A stretch of 64,000 nucleotides of DNA, from positions 6,930,840-6,994,839 of the forward strand of contig NC_087181.1 in NCBI RefSeq assembly GCF_035594125.1, in the 5' to 3' direction. The notes beneath the pieces were generated by a model. That model made no database searches. It worked only from the letters and a program-made list of their open reading frames with translations, and was not told the DNA's origin. The first letter of the stretch is position 1; each line of letters opens with the position of its first letter. Shown here piece after piece: positions 53,130-64,000 of the stretch. A program made the translations under genes and the position numbers. Source of the DNA: Scylla paramamosain. Its lineage: Eukaryota > Arthropoda > Malacostraca > Decapoda > Portunidae.

Positions 53130-53999
53130 TTTTTTTTTACCTTTTACATAGAATAAGAGCAAAATGCATGCAAAATACTCTGTACTGGGAAATAAAACGA
53201 TATTACAAGAAACGTGTATAATGAATGTTTCTGACCTTCTTCGGTCCCAAAACCCTAAAACTCATTAAAAAGCAGTCTATATGGAGAAACAGATAAATAT
53301 TACGAAAACGTGTATTTTGATTTTTTTTTTACCTTGTTAAGTAAAAATGAAGCGTCAAAATGCATACAAAACAACTGATTTGAAGAAACAGAACAATGTT
53401 ACGTGTATTGTAAGTGTTTGAACTCGTTAGGTACCAAAAAGGCAAAATCCATGCAAACCATTGTACATGGGGAATCTAAAACACTTTATGAGAAAAGTGA
53501 AAAATTAGTGTTTCTGAGCTTCTTATGTATCAAAACGCAAAAACGCGTAAAAAATAATCTATATGGAAAAAAAATACAATAAAACGTGTATTTTGTGTGT
53601 TTTTCACATTGTTAGGTCCAAAAGGCTAAAATGCATGTGAAGAAATCTATATAGAGAAACGAAGCGACATTACCAAAACGGTAAAAAGAATAGAAAGCAT
53701 CATATTTTGGAATAGAAAACAAAATTACAAAAAAAAAAATCTTTTAAGTGTTTTTGTGTTTTTTTACGCACCAAAACACTAGAACTCATTAAAAAACACC
53801 CATTATGGAGAAATAAAACATAACAAAAAAAAAATCTCATTTTCAGTGTTTTTAGCCTGTTAGTCAAAGAAACGGGAAAATGCATGTAAAGTTGCTAGTA
53901 TATGGTATATGGTGAAACAAAATGATATTTTCAGGAACGTGTGTTATGAATGTTATTGATTTTCCTAAATGACAAAAAGCTCAATAGCACTCTCTATAT
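53130..53999 (+). repeat. Paralogous satellite segment, copy 3 (partial)
   Basis: Aligns with about 59410-60260 and with about 39880-40560 (cttcttcggtccc at 53238). It continues through gggaaaatgcatgtaaagt (53874; caggaaaatgcatgtaaagt at 60150) and gatattttcagga (53924 and 60190). It ends at the RTE insertion. Confidence 0.78.
53983..53999 (+). repeat. Left target-site duplication of the RTE-clade element
   Basis: Reads aatagcactctctatat. The right copy at 56428-56444 reads aatagcactctttatat, one mismatch in 17. The satellite phase continues across the element if one copy is removed. Because the motif is also part of every A monomer, some of the similarity could be inherited, but the in-phase resumption supports a true duplication. 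Confidence 0.7.
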
Positions 54000-56427
54000 C
54001 TTCTTCATACGACCTTAATCCCACTGTATTGCAGGGTCAGCCGCTCGAGTTATCCTTCTCCATCTGTTTCTATCCATTGCATCATCTTCTTGCACTCCCA
54101 GCTTGTTCATATCACTCCTTATTACGCCTCCATTCTCTGTCTCCCAACCCTCCTTCTCCCCCTAACCTCCATCATAATTGCCTTCCTCACTGGTTCATCC
54201 TCTTCTCTCCTTATCGCGTGTCCAAAATATCTTAGTCGTGCTTCTCTTGCCTTCTCCTTGATATTACATATTCCACACATTCTTTTTAATATCTTCATTT
54301 TGTCTCCTTTCTATCAGTGAAATGCCAGCCATCCATCTCAACATCCTCATCTCCGTTCTCTCCAGAATGCCTTCCTCTTTCTTCCTTAAAGACCATGTCT
54401 CTGCACCATACAGAAGTACTGGTCTGAACACACTTCTGTATATCTTCATTCTCAGCTTCAATTTTATTTTCTTATCTAAGGTTACTCCACTCACCTCCCT
54501 CCATTTTTCCCATCCAGCTTTTATTCTTTGTCTAACTGCTTTTTATGTTCCTCCTTCTTCTGCAATTACTGATCCTAGGTATTTGAACTCTCTTGTTTTG
54601 CTTCAATCTTATGCCATCCTCTGATGTTACATTTATTTCCTCATAACCTTCTCTGTTGCTTATCATTACCTCTGTCTTCTGTGTGCTAACTTTCATTCCC
54701 TTTCTCTCCAGGTTGCCTTTCCAAAACAAATATCTCTCCTGTAACTCTTCCTTCGTATCCGCAATGATGACTAGGTCGTCGGCGAACAGCAACTCCCACA
54801 AGTCCTCATTGTCTCTCACATCCATCGTTATTGTGTCCAACACTATGAGAAAGAGAAAAGGACTCAAAGCTGATCCCTGATGGAGTCCTACTTCAACTGG
54901 GAAGGATTCCATTTCTCTATACCTTGTCTGCACTGTTATTTATTTTTTTTGTTCCTTCATACATCATTTTCACTAGTCTTATCATCTTTTCTGGCACTCC
55001 TCTCTTTCTAAAACTCCAGTACAATACTTTCCTAGGCACCCTGTCAAACGCCTTCTGCAAGTCCACAAAACACCAATACACCTTTCTGTTTCCTTCTAGA
55101 TATTTTTCCTGTATCTGTTGCACAATAAATGTTACATCTACAGTGTTCAGTCCCCTCATATATCCAAATTGGTGGTTGTGTATTTTGACCATCTCTTTCA
55201 GTCTCCCTTCTATCACTCTCTCTAGTATTTTCAGACTATGCTCCAACAGCTTAATACCTCTGTAGTTTTCACATCTCAATATATCTCCTTTCTGCTTATA
55301 CAACTTAACCATTCTACTTTCCTTCCAGTCTTCAGGCATTTTATCCGTGCTCGAAATCTTTTCTAACAATGCGTATATCCACTCCACTCCAAACTCTCCC
55401 AGTGGTTTAATCATTTCTATTGTTACTTCAAATTTTCCTCCTGCCTTGTTAGCCTTTCCCTTCTTTATGGCTTAATCCACTTCCCTTCTACTTATGTTGG
55501 GTATTGGCCCTTCCACTGGTAATGTTTCACTCAGTTCTTCATATTCATTTTCCATGTTTAAAAAGTTTGAGAAATATTCCTGCCATCTTTTTATGTCCTC
55601 TTCCATCATAAGAATGTCCTTTACTATTGCTACTTCACCAACATCTTTCCTCATTTCATTTCTTACCTTCGCTACTCTGTATATAATTTTCTCTCCGTCT
55701 GGTGTATCCAGACTCTTATAACAATCTCTGTATGTATTACTCTTTGCTCTGGCTACTGCTCTTTTTGCTCGCTTCTTGGCTTGTCTGTAATTTTCTTTAG
55801 TGGTGTCATTCTCAATGTCTTTCATTTGTTTTAGTGCTAACTTCTTATCCTTTATTGCAGCTTGAACCTCATCATTCCACCACCATGTATCTTTCTCTTC
55901 TTTTGGTTTCCCACTCGTCTTACCACAAATCTCTGTTGCTTTTGTTACTAATATATCTTTCATATCTTCCCACACCTCCTCTGCTGTTTCTGGTAAGTTG
56001 CCAGTTCTATGTCTTTCCCTGAACCCTTCAACTTTGTTTCTAAACTCATTCTTCTTTTAACTTTTCATCTCCCAGACTTTAATCTTCTTTTTTCTTTCTT
56101 CTTTCCTTGTCTTCCTTCCACTTTTCATCCTAAAATCTGCTACTAATAATCCATGTTGCGTCACCACTGGTTCTCCAGGTATAACTTTGCAATCCATTAC
56201 AAGTCGTTTGTCTTCTCTTCTTACCAGGATGTAGTCAATCTGTGTCTCATTCTGACCGCTTTTATATGTTATTAGATGGTTTTGTCTCTTCTTGAACCAA
56301 GTATTCAATATCATAATTTCTGCTGCTTGTGCCATTTCCAGTAATCGCTCACCTTCTACATTTCGTCATCCGAAACCCATTCCACCATGGACTCTTTCAT
56401 ATCCATTACCACTTTCTCCTACATGTT
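54000..56427 (-). mobile_element. RTE-clade non-LTR retrotransposon, 5' truncated and decayed
   Basis: About 2.4 kb on the minus strand. Its 3' end lies at 54000 and reads gggattaaggtcgtatgaag then aagat on the minus strand, like the ggga-taaggc...ga-rich 3' ends of RTE elements. The 5' end starts inside the endonuclease (56427). Base composition is clearly less AT-rich than the satellite. It carries no poly(A), as expected for RTE. The many stop codons and frameshifts make it older than the jockey-like copies. A 17-bp duplication flanks it. Confidence 0.9.
54264..56421 (-). pseudogene. Endonuclease/reverse transcriptase remnant, RTE clade
   Basis: Five readable pieces in order on the minus strand. 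(1) The C-terminal half of the endonuclease (about 56421-56057) with YERVHGGMGFG, a TGA, then NTWFKKRQNHLITY, QIDYILVRR and TQHGLLVADFR; the N-terminal half is missing. (2) The linker (55975-55472) with TWWWNDEVQ, an Arg/Lys-rich helix and RWQEYFSNFLN; a TAA follows. (3) RT fingers and palm (55414-54917) with [25 protein letters not shown] and [13 protein letters not shown]. (4) RT palm (54933-54532) with GLHQGSALSPFLF and LFADDLVI. (5) The C-terminal part (54494-54264) with RPVLLYGAETW and EMRMLRWMAGI. A one-base frameshift lies near 54595 and frame changes near 54930. The YGAETW...MRMLRWM signature is typical of the RTE clade. It cannot be functional. Confidence 0.92.
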
Positions 56428-56444
56428 AATAGCACTCTTTATAT
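56428..56444 (+). repeat. Right target-site duplication of the RTE-clade element
   Basis: Partner of 53983-53999, with one mismatch. The satellite continues directly (gtagaaacataaaaacatt), in phase with an A-type monomer. Confidence 0.7.
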
Positions 56445-57285
56445 GTAGAAACATAAAAACATTACCAAAAACGTGTATTATTCACATTGTTATGTACAAA
56501 AAACGCGAAAATTCATGAAAAGTATCCTATATGGAATAGCGAAAAGATGTTACGAGAAAAATGTATTATGATTGTTTTTGAGCTCCTGAGGCTACAAAAC
56601 GCAAAAACACTTCAATAGCACAATATAACACAACCTTAGCAAAAAGGAGCATTTTTTGTTTTTTACATTGTTAGGTACCAAACTGACAAAATGTATGCAA
56701 AGCACCCTATATGGGGAAAAGAAACGACATTTCCATAAACGTGTATTTTGAGTGTTTATGAGCGTGTTATACAGGAAAACACTAAAATGCAAGGAAATTA
56801 CTCTATGAGGGAATACCAAATAACATTACGAAAAAGATGTTTTATTGAGTGTTTTGAGCTTCTTATGTACTAAAGCGGTAAAACGCATGCAAATACCCTT
56901 CATGCATATTTAGTGCTTTTGAGTTTCTTAGGTACCAAAACGCTAAAATGCATGAATAACACTCTATATGGAAGAGAGAATATTATATATATATAAAAAA
57001 AAAAAAAAAGTGTATTCTGTTATTATTATAATTATTTTGAGTTTTTCACATTCTTAGGTACCAAAACGCCAAAATGCATCCAGTGTACCCTCTGTGGTGA
57101 ACTGAAACTCCACTTCCAGAACCATGTCTTCTTAATGTCTTTTGGAGCGTGTTCGGCAAGATAGCACTAAAAAGCATTGAAAACACACTTAAAAAAAAAA
57201 TAAATAAATTCTACGTCACAAAAAAAAAAAAAAAAATCCTACAACGTGTCTTTTGACATGTCTTTTTTTTTAGCTACTTACGTAC

Positions 57286-57332
57286 CGCTAAGCGTAACTT
57301 ACTTACGTTACTTACGTAACGTTACTTACGTA
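57286..57332. repeat. Palindromic ttacgtaa cluster
   Basis: The monomer tail cttacgtacc has expanded into several overlapping copies of cttacgtaa and acgttacttacgta between 57286 and 57332, before ordinary text resumes at cgctaaaacacatgg. The unit is self-complementary, so slippage via small hairpins is a likely cause. Confidence 0.8.
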
Positions 57333-58057
57333 ACGCTAAAACACATGGAAAACACGCTTTAAAGAGAAACGCATAAACGTTACCAGAAACGTGTATTTTT
57401 AGTGTTTATGAGCTTCTTACATAAAAAAAAACGCCAAAATGTACTTAAAGTACATCACATCGGGAAACAAGAGAACATTACGCGGGAAGTGTATTTTGAG
57501 TACCTTTAAGCTTCTTGGGGAAGAAAAAAAAAACGAATTAATAGCACTCTATATGGTAAAACAGAAAAAAAATACAAAAATGTCTATTTTGAGTTTTTTT
57601 TTCACATTCTTAGAAAGCAAAACGCCAAAATACATGTAAAGCATCCTCAGTGTTGAAATGAAACTACATTAAAAGAAACGTATCGTATGAGTGTTTTTTG
57701 TACAAGTTAAACAACAACAAGAATTCTATATGGGAAAACAAAACACTACCAAAAATTTTCCTTTTCAGTGTTTTGAGGAGCTTATTTACGAAAAAAGCTT
57801 AAACTATGGAAAATACCCATAGTTGAGACAAAGTAACATCACAAAATTTTTGAATGTTTTTCAACTTATGTACACAAAAAAAATGCATACGTAGTACCCT
57901 ATATAGGTAAACAAAAGGACATTACTAGAAACGTGTATTAGGAGTGTTTTTGAACTTGTTAGGTACTAAAAACGCAAAAACGCGTTGAATAGCACTCCAT
58001 ATGGACAAACTGAATAACATTATGAAGAAACGTGTATTTTGGGTGTTTTTTTTTTAC

Positions 58058-58261
<204 letters not shown>

Positions 58262-58389
58262 GAAAGAATAATATTATTCTTTAATTCATTACCCATAAAA
58301 ACGACAAAATGTATGGGAAGTACCGTATACTGGATTCCAAAACAACATCACTAGGAATGGGCATTATGGGTACATTTTGATCGTCTTAC

Positions 58390-60297
58390 GTTCCAAAACG
58401 ATAATAACCATGAATACCATTTTATATGGAAAAGGGAACAGCATTATAAAAAATGTGTATTTTGATTGTTTTTTTTACTTTCTTAGGTTTAAAAACGCCA
58501 AAATTCATGTTAATCACCCTTTATTCGGATATGAAAATCCATTTCCAGGAATATGTCTTTTGAGTGTCTTTTGATACTTGTTAGGCACGAAAACACTAAA
58601 ACGCATGGAAAACACCTTATATGAAAAAAAAAGTCTTTTGAGAGATTTTTAGCTACTTACATACCAAAACGCTAAACAGCATGCAAAAGAAAATATAAAG
58701 AAAAACAATAACAAAAACAAAAACGTGTATTTTCAACGTTTTTAAGCTTGTTACGTACAAAACCGCAAATATGTATTGAAAGTACACAACATCGGTAAAC
58801 AATAGAACATTACAAAAGACGTAAATTTTGAATGTTTTTGAGCTTCTTAGTTACCAAAACGATAAAATGCATGAATGGAAAAACGAAAAATTACAAAAAA
58901 ATAGTATTTTGTGTGTTTTCACAATGTTAGACATCAAACTGCCAAAATGTACGCAAAGCAACCTCTACGGTGAAATTAATCGAATTTTCAAGAAACTTAT
59001 CATATGAGTGTTTTTCTCCATGTTTGACAACGAAACGCTAAAAAGCATCGAAAGCACCCTATATATGAAAACAAAACATTTCCAAAAATAAGTTCCCTTT
59101 GTATGTATTTGAGGTACTTACCTACCAAAATGCTTAAACTCATGCCAAACCCCCTTTATTTAGGTAACATTACAAGAAACAAGTATTATGAGTGTTTTTA
59201 AGCTTATTACATAAATAAACGCTAAAATGCATGCAAAGTCCTCTATATGGGAATAAGTAAGGACATTACGAAAAACGTTTATAAGGAGCGTTTTCGAGTA
59301 TTTTAGGAACCAAAAAACGCGAAAACACGTTAGATAGTAAGATATGGAGAAGCAGAACAAAAACAAAAAAAATCAGTGTATTGTGGTATTTGAGTGCACC
59401 AAAACGCCAAAATGCATGCAATGTACCTTGTATTGGGAAACTTCTTGTATTGGGCTTCTGATCTTCTTCGGTCCGAAACCTCTAAAATGCGTTAAAAGCA
59501 CTCCATATGGAGAAACAGATCAACATTACGAAAAACGTGTGTTTTCAGTGTTTTACACTTTGTTAGGTAACAAAACGCCAAAATGCATACAAATCAAGTG
59601 ATCCGAAGAAATAGAACAATGTTACCAAAAGCGTGTATTGTGTGTTTGAACTGGTTAGATACCAAAACGCCAAAATGCATGCAAACCACTGTACATAGGG
59701 AATCTAAAAGACATTATGAGAAAAGTGTACAATAAGTGTTTCTGAGCTTCTTTTGTATCAAAACACGAAAACACGTGAAAATACTATATATGGAAAAAAA
59801 AAAAAAAAAAACTGAACATTAAAATAAAACGTGTATTTTGTTTTTTACATTGTTAGGTACCAAATCGTTAAAATGCATGGGAAGCAATCTATATAAGAAA
59901 ACGAAGTGACATTAACCCAAATACATCGTTTTAGTGTTTTGAGGGTCTTAGGCACCAAAACGTTGAAACACATGGAAAACACTATATTCTGGAATACGAA
60001 ACAAAATTACCAAAAAGGAGTCTTTTGTGTGTTTGAGCTTTTTTAAGTACCAAAACGCTAAAACTCATTCAAAACACCTTTTATGGAAAAACAAAGCATT
60101 ACCAAAAACAAGTATTTTCAGTGTTTTTGAGCTTGTTAGGCAAAGAAACAGGAAAATGCATGTAAAGTATGCCATATAGTGAAACAAAACGATATTTTCA
60201 GGAATGTGTCTTATAAATGTTGTTGATCTCCTAAGTAACAAACGCCCAAGAGCACTCTGTATGTAGAAACAGGAAAAAGAAAACATTACCAAAAACA
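58390..60297 (+). repeat. Paralogous satellite segment, copy 2
   Basis: Matches 38771-40560 through its first ~1.7 kb and 53130-53999 in its last ~0.8 kb. It lacks the TA expansion found in copy 1 and has a local deletion near 59441 (gggaaacttcttgtattggg) that removes the end of an E monomer. It ends at the CR1-group insertion. Confidence 0.8.
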
Positions 60298-60304
60298 TAT
60301 GTTA
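60298..60304 (+). repeat. Possible left target-site duplication of the CR1-group element
   Basis: Heptamer tatgtta, repeated at 62261-62267 after the ATT tract. Seven bases in AT-rich DNA are only suggestive. Confidence 0.4.
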
Positions 60305-60305
60305 C

Positions 60306-61997
60306 TGAAAAGCGTCCAAAAAGAAATCGATCAAACAATTAATATATGTAAAAATAGATACAAAGACAAGGTGGAAAAGTTGTTTAAAAGTGATACAAAA
60401 TCAGTTGGCATGGTATTAAGAAATTGACCGGTATGGATAAATCGGTTCACTGTGTAGTGAAAAATGTGACAGATTTCTGTAATGACCTTAATGAGTTTTA
60501 TGCTAGGTTTGATAATCAAGACTTCTCTGCTGAACGTTCTCATTTAAGGGACTTTAACCGTGCCATGAATGACTCACGCATTGTCATCTCGGTCCATGAT
60601 GTGCATAAGGCTTTACATTCTATTAGAACTGGTAAGGCTGCTGGGCCTGACAAAATCAATGGTAATGTACTCAAGTTGTGTAAGGATCCCCTAGCACCTG
60701 CCCTGTGTAAAATATTTCAGCAGTCACTAGATAATGCCTGCATACCAACTCTATGGAAGACCTCTGAAATTATACCAGTACCCAAGAAATCTCCACCAAC
60801 TTGTAAAAATGATTATTGCCCTGTAGCTCTGACTTCCATTATGATGAAATGCTTGGAGAGAATAGTGAAGACAATACTTTGTGAAAAGGTCAAGCAATTC
60901 ATGGACCCTTTTCAATTTGCTTACACAAATAATCGTAGTGTAGATGATGCCACTTTGTCTTTTATAGATTTTGTGCTTCGCCATATTGATAAACCAAATA
61001 CCTCAAACTACGAGTATAAGCGCTTTGTCAAAATTCTCTTTGTAGATTTTTCCCGTGCCTTCAACACTATTCAACCACATATATTGATGCAAAAATTTAA
61101 TACTATGAATGTAAATGCCAAGTTAATCCTATGGATCAATGATTTTCTCACAGGCAGACATCAGTATGTTAAATTTCACAATACAAAGTCAGGAAAAATT
61201 GTTACAAACACGGGTGCTCCACAGGGATGTGTGTTGTCTCCCATTTTGTTTACTCTGTACACTAGTGATTGTCGATGTCAGACCAATGATTGCCAGCTTT
61301 TTAAAATATGCAGACGACACTGCTCTTGTCAGCCTTTGTATCAACGATGACAATATGTATCGGAGGGAAGTGGAACGTTTTCACAAGTGGTGTAAGGAAA
61401 ACTACCTTGAACTTAATGTTAAGAAAACAAAGGAAATGGTAATAGATTTCAGCACTTTGCCAGTTGCCCAACAGCCGCTGTACATAAACGGAGAACTCGT
61501 TGACACAGTTAAAGAATACAAATACCTCGGCACAGTAATAGATAATGGGTTCAATTTTAATAGTAATGTCGAGGCAATATATAAAAAAGTTAATTCTAGA
61601 ATGCATATCATGAGGAAACTTAAGAAAATTAAGATTGACACTAAAATTATGGAGTTATTCTATACAGCAGTAGTGCAGTCAGTCATTTCATTTTCCATCA
61701 CATGTTGGTATGGTAATTGTAGCTCTGATTCTAAAAATAAACTAACCCGATTAATTAAAAACTGCAAAATTAGGCGTAAAAAATATCAATTCATTGATGG
61801 ATATATACAGAAAGTTCTCTCTACAAAGATGCGAAGTAATTATCAATGACGTAACACATCCACTGAACGGCCATTACCAAAAGTTGCCCTCAGGGAAAAG
61901 GCTGAGATCATCAAAATGTAGAACAGCCAGATTGTGTAAGTCCATTGTGCCGGCAAGTATCAGAATTTTAAATAGTGGCCCTCTAAACATATCATAG
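60306..61997 (+). pseudogene. Reverse transcriptase remnant, CR1-group (L2/Rex1-like)
   Basis: The readable frame opens before 60424 with KKLTGMDKS, preceded by a frame change near 60400. Visible RT motifs are TGKAAGPDKING, WKTSEIIPVPKK, FAYTNNRSVDDA, FVDFSRAFNTIQPH and TGAPQGCVLSPILFTLYT. A one-base T insertion in the T-run at 61298-61302 shifts the frame just before KYADDTALVS, which is found in the next frame with LELNVKKTKEMVIDF and YKYLGTVIDNG. A second shift near 61785 moves the C-terminal part (RCEVIINDVTHPLNGHY, LPSGKRLR) to another frame, ending at about 61997. No endonuclease remains. The catalytic aspartates are intact, but the protein is split, so it is inactive. Confidence 0.92.
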
Positions 61998-62200
61998 CTA
62001 ACTATACTAAGGCTTGGGAACCAGTTACCAGTTACCAGTTATCTTTTTATGTACCAGTTATCTTTTTATGTTTTAATCGTGTGAGTATGAATATTTTAGA
62101 TTAATAAGACCTGTTAGATTTAGACCTTGTATGAATGATTCAATCTTTTATGAAAACACACAAGACAAATTTCATGTATGTTACGTGACCAATAAATAAA

Positions 62201-62263
<63 letters not shown>
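62201..62263. repeat. (ATT)n microsatellite, 3' tail of the CR1-group element
   Basis: About 21 ATT repeats directly after the 3' UTR end (gtgaccaataaataaa). It is taken as the element's own tail and not an independent microsatellite. Confidence 0.93.
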
Positions 62264-64000
62264 GTTATGAGTATTATTCACATTGTTATATACAAAAAAG
62301 CGGGAAAATTCATGCAAAGTATCCTATGTTGGAATAACGAAAAGACGTTACGAAAAAAGTGTATTATGAGTGTTTTTGAACTTCTGAGGCTACAAAACGC
62401 AAAAACGCGTTTTGGTAAGTATTAAGTTCACAAACACTCAAAAGACACTTTTTTCATAATATTCTTTTGTATTAATTACCATATGCGGCGATTTCCATAC
62501 TTTTTAGGGTTTTGATGGCTACAAGGCTGTGAAACACTTAAAAGACACGTTTCTGGTAATGTCAAAGGAAAGCACCCTATATATGAAAACAAAATAGTAT
62601 TTTATCAAAATAATATTTTAACCTACTTATGTACCAAAACGCTAAAAAAAAAAAAAAAATCATGCAAAAGTATTTTTCTTTTTTATGGAGAAACATAACT
62701 TTATCAAAAACATATATTTTGAATGTTTTAAGCTTGTTACGTACAGGAATGACAAAATCCATGAAAACCATTCTATATGGGGAAAGGAGAACAAGAAACG
62801 TATGTTATGAGAGCTTTTGAGCTTTTTAGTTACCTAAATGGTAAAACGCATGAAAAGCATTCTATATCGAGAAACAACAACATTACCAAAAAACGCGTAT
62901 TTTGAATGTTTTCCCATTATTATGTACCAAAACGCCAAAATGCTTGCAAACCCGACCAAATGAGGAAATAACTTTACGAAAAAACGAGTCTTTTGAATGT
63001 TTGTTTTTATCTATATACCAACCGAAATGCTGAAAATCATGTAAAAACACTCTTTATGTAGAAACTTAGTAACAATACCAAAAACTAGTATTTTTTATTT
63101 TATTTTATTTTATTTTTTTCCAGATTGTTACATACAAAAACGCCAAAATGCATCCAAAGCATTTTATAGGGGGAAACGAAAAGACATTACGAGAAAAGTG
63201 TATTATGGGTGTTTTTGAGCTACAAAGGTACCTAAACAGTGAAACGCATCAGTAGGACTATATATGGAGAAACACAATATTATAACCAAAAACGTGTATT
63301 TTGAGTATATTTTACAGTTAGGTATCAAAACCATAAAATGCATGCAAAGGACCCTGTATGAGGAAAGGAAACGAGATTTTCAGAAACATGTCTTTAAACT
63401 TTAAAGGGTTTTTATAAGCGTTCTAGGCACCAAAACGAAAAAAAAAAAAAAATGGAAAGCACCAAATGGAAAATATTACCAAAAACGTCTCTTTTATATT
63501 GTTTTGGATATGTACCAAAGCACTGAAAACAAAGTAAAAAAAAACCTTGAAGAAACATCATAAATTTACTAAAACCTTGTATTTCTAGTGTTTTTGAGCT
63601 TATTATGAAGAAAAATGCATGGAAAGCTACTTATAAGGGGAAACGAAACGACATTCCAAGAAACGTCTTTGCGGGTTTTTATGCATGTTTGGCACCAAAA
63701 CGCTGAAAAAAAAAAGCATGGAAATCACACTATACGAGAATAAAAAACATTCCCTAAAACGTGTCTTTTGACTGTTTTCAGCTTCTTACCCACCAAAACG
63801 CTAAAACGTACGTAAAAAGACCCTTTATTGAGAAACAGAATATCACTACAAAAAAAGAAATAGTATTTCTTAGTGTTTTTAAGCATGTTCCGTACAAAAT
63901 ACACTAAAATAAATGCAAAGGACCATATATGGGGAAACGAAAGGGCATTACGAGAGATGTGTATTATGTTTTCTTGAGTCTCTTAGGTACCAAAATCCTA
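62264..64000 (+). repeat. Pentameric satellite array, part 3
   Basis: The array resumes with cattgttatatac, matching the sequence right of the RTE-clade element (about 56490). It continues to the window end as diverged pentamers with A starts near 62835 and 63235. An inverted piece lies at 62407-62562. No gene is seen and the array runs past the window. Confidence 0.86.
62407..62562 (-). repeat. Inverted monomer pair
   Basis: About 156 bp in reverse orientation, with gcgttttggtaagtat, aaacactcaaaagacac, tactttttagggttttgatg and aaaagacacgtttctggtaatgtc. It covers one whole C-type monomer and half a B-type monomer. The left junction (aaaacgcg joined to ttttggtaag) coincides with loss of similarity to the paralogue right of the RTE-clade element. 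Confidence 0.85.

Larger units (their letters stand above)
60305..62263 (+). mobile_element. CR1-group (L2/Rex1-like) non-LTR retrotransposon, 5' truncated
   Basis: About 1.96 kb. It begins inside the linker between endonuclease and RT (VQKEIDQTINICKNRYKDKV) and ends in ccaataaataaa followed by an (ATT)n tail at 62201-62263. A 3' microsatellite in place of poly(A) is characteristic of the CR1/L2/Rex1 group. The 3' UTR has a local duplication of accagttatctttttatgt (62033-62070). It lies in the same orientation as the window and interrupts a satellite segment whose paralogue flanks the RTE-clade element. Confidence 0.88.

Noticed and set aside
53969..55265. Several plus-strand ORFs of 74-113 codons
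   Set aside because: They are antisense to the RTE-clade reverse transcriptase, which shows recognisable motifs on the minus strand.

Overview
This window looks like animal nuclear heterochromatin. It is a very AT-rich satellite block with four non-LTR retrotransposon insertions and long AT, GT and ATT microsatellites. I see no host gene, no tRNA or rRNA gene and nothing prokaryotic. Retrotransposon clades and microsatellite load fit an arthropod, most likely a decapod crustacean such as a crab, but this is inference at modest confidence.

The satellite monomer is about 96 bp and occurs as five diverged types, here called A, B, C, D and E, always in that order. From about 38,771 to the right end they form a single pentamer of about 480 bp (measured example 48452-48927, 476 bp). 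From the left end to about 38,770 the unit is about 1.1 kb (measured example 19233-20341, 1109 bp). It consists of two diverged pentamers plus an extra AT-rich monomer and a 43-bp partial monomer. The left array has a further level: diagnostic variants recur together at offsets of about 12 kb and 22-24 kb. It also contains an inverted pentamer at 16381-16857 with a paralogue at 28386-28834 sharing both breakpoints.

Four retrotransposons interrupt the array. A jockey-like element at 34886-37979 (+) keeps an intact 986-residue endonuclease/reverse transcriptase ORF and a poly(A) tail. A close relative at 1699-4967 (-) keeps more 5' UTR but carries two nonsense codons and a C-run frameshift. A 5'-truncated, decayed RTE-clade element lies at 54000-56427 (-), flanked by a 17-bp near-perfect duplication. 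A 5'-truncated, frameshifted CR1-group (L2/Rex1-like) element lies at 60305-62263 (+) and ends in an ATT microsatellite.

There is no operon or pathway. The only gene products are retrotransposon proteins, which would act on their own RNA and on chromosomal target DNA. The main interest is the nested satellite hierarchy, the shared inversion, paralogue pairs that act as empty-site controls, and microsatellites and hairpins that appear to have grown from sequences inside the monomer. Short ORFs of 60-140 codons throughout the array are a by-product of the 96-bp (3 x 32) monomer length and are not annotated as genes.
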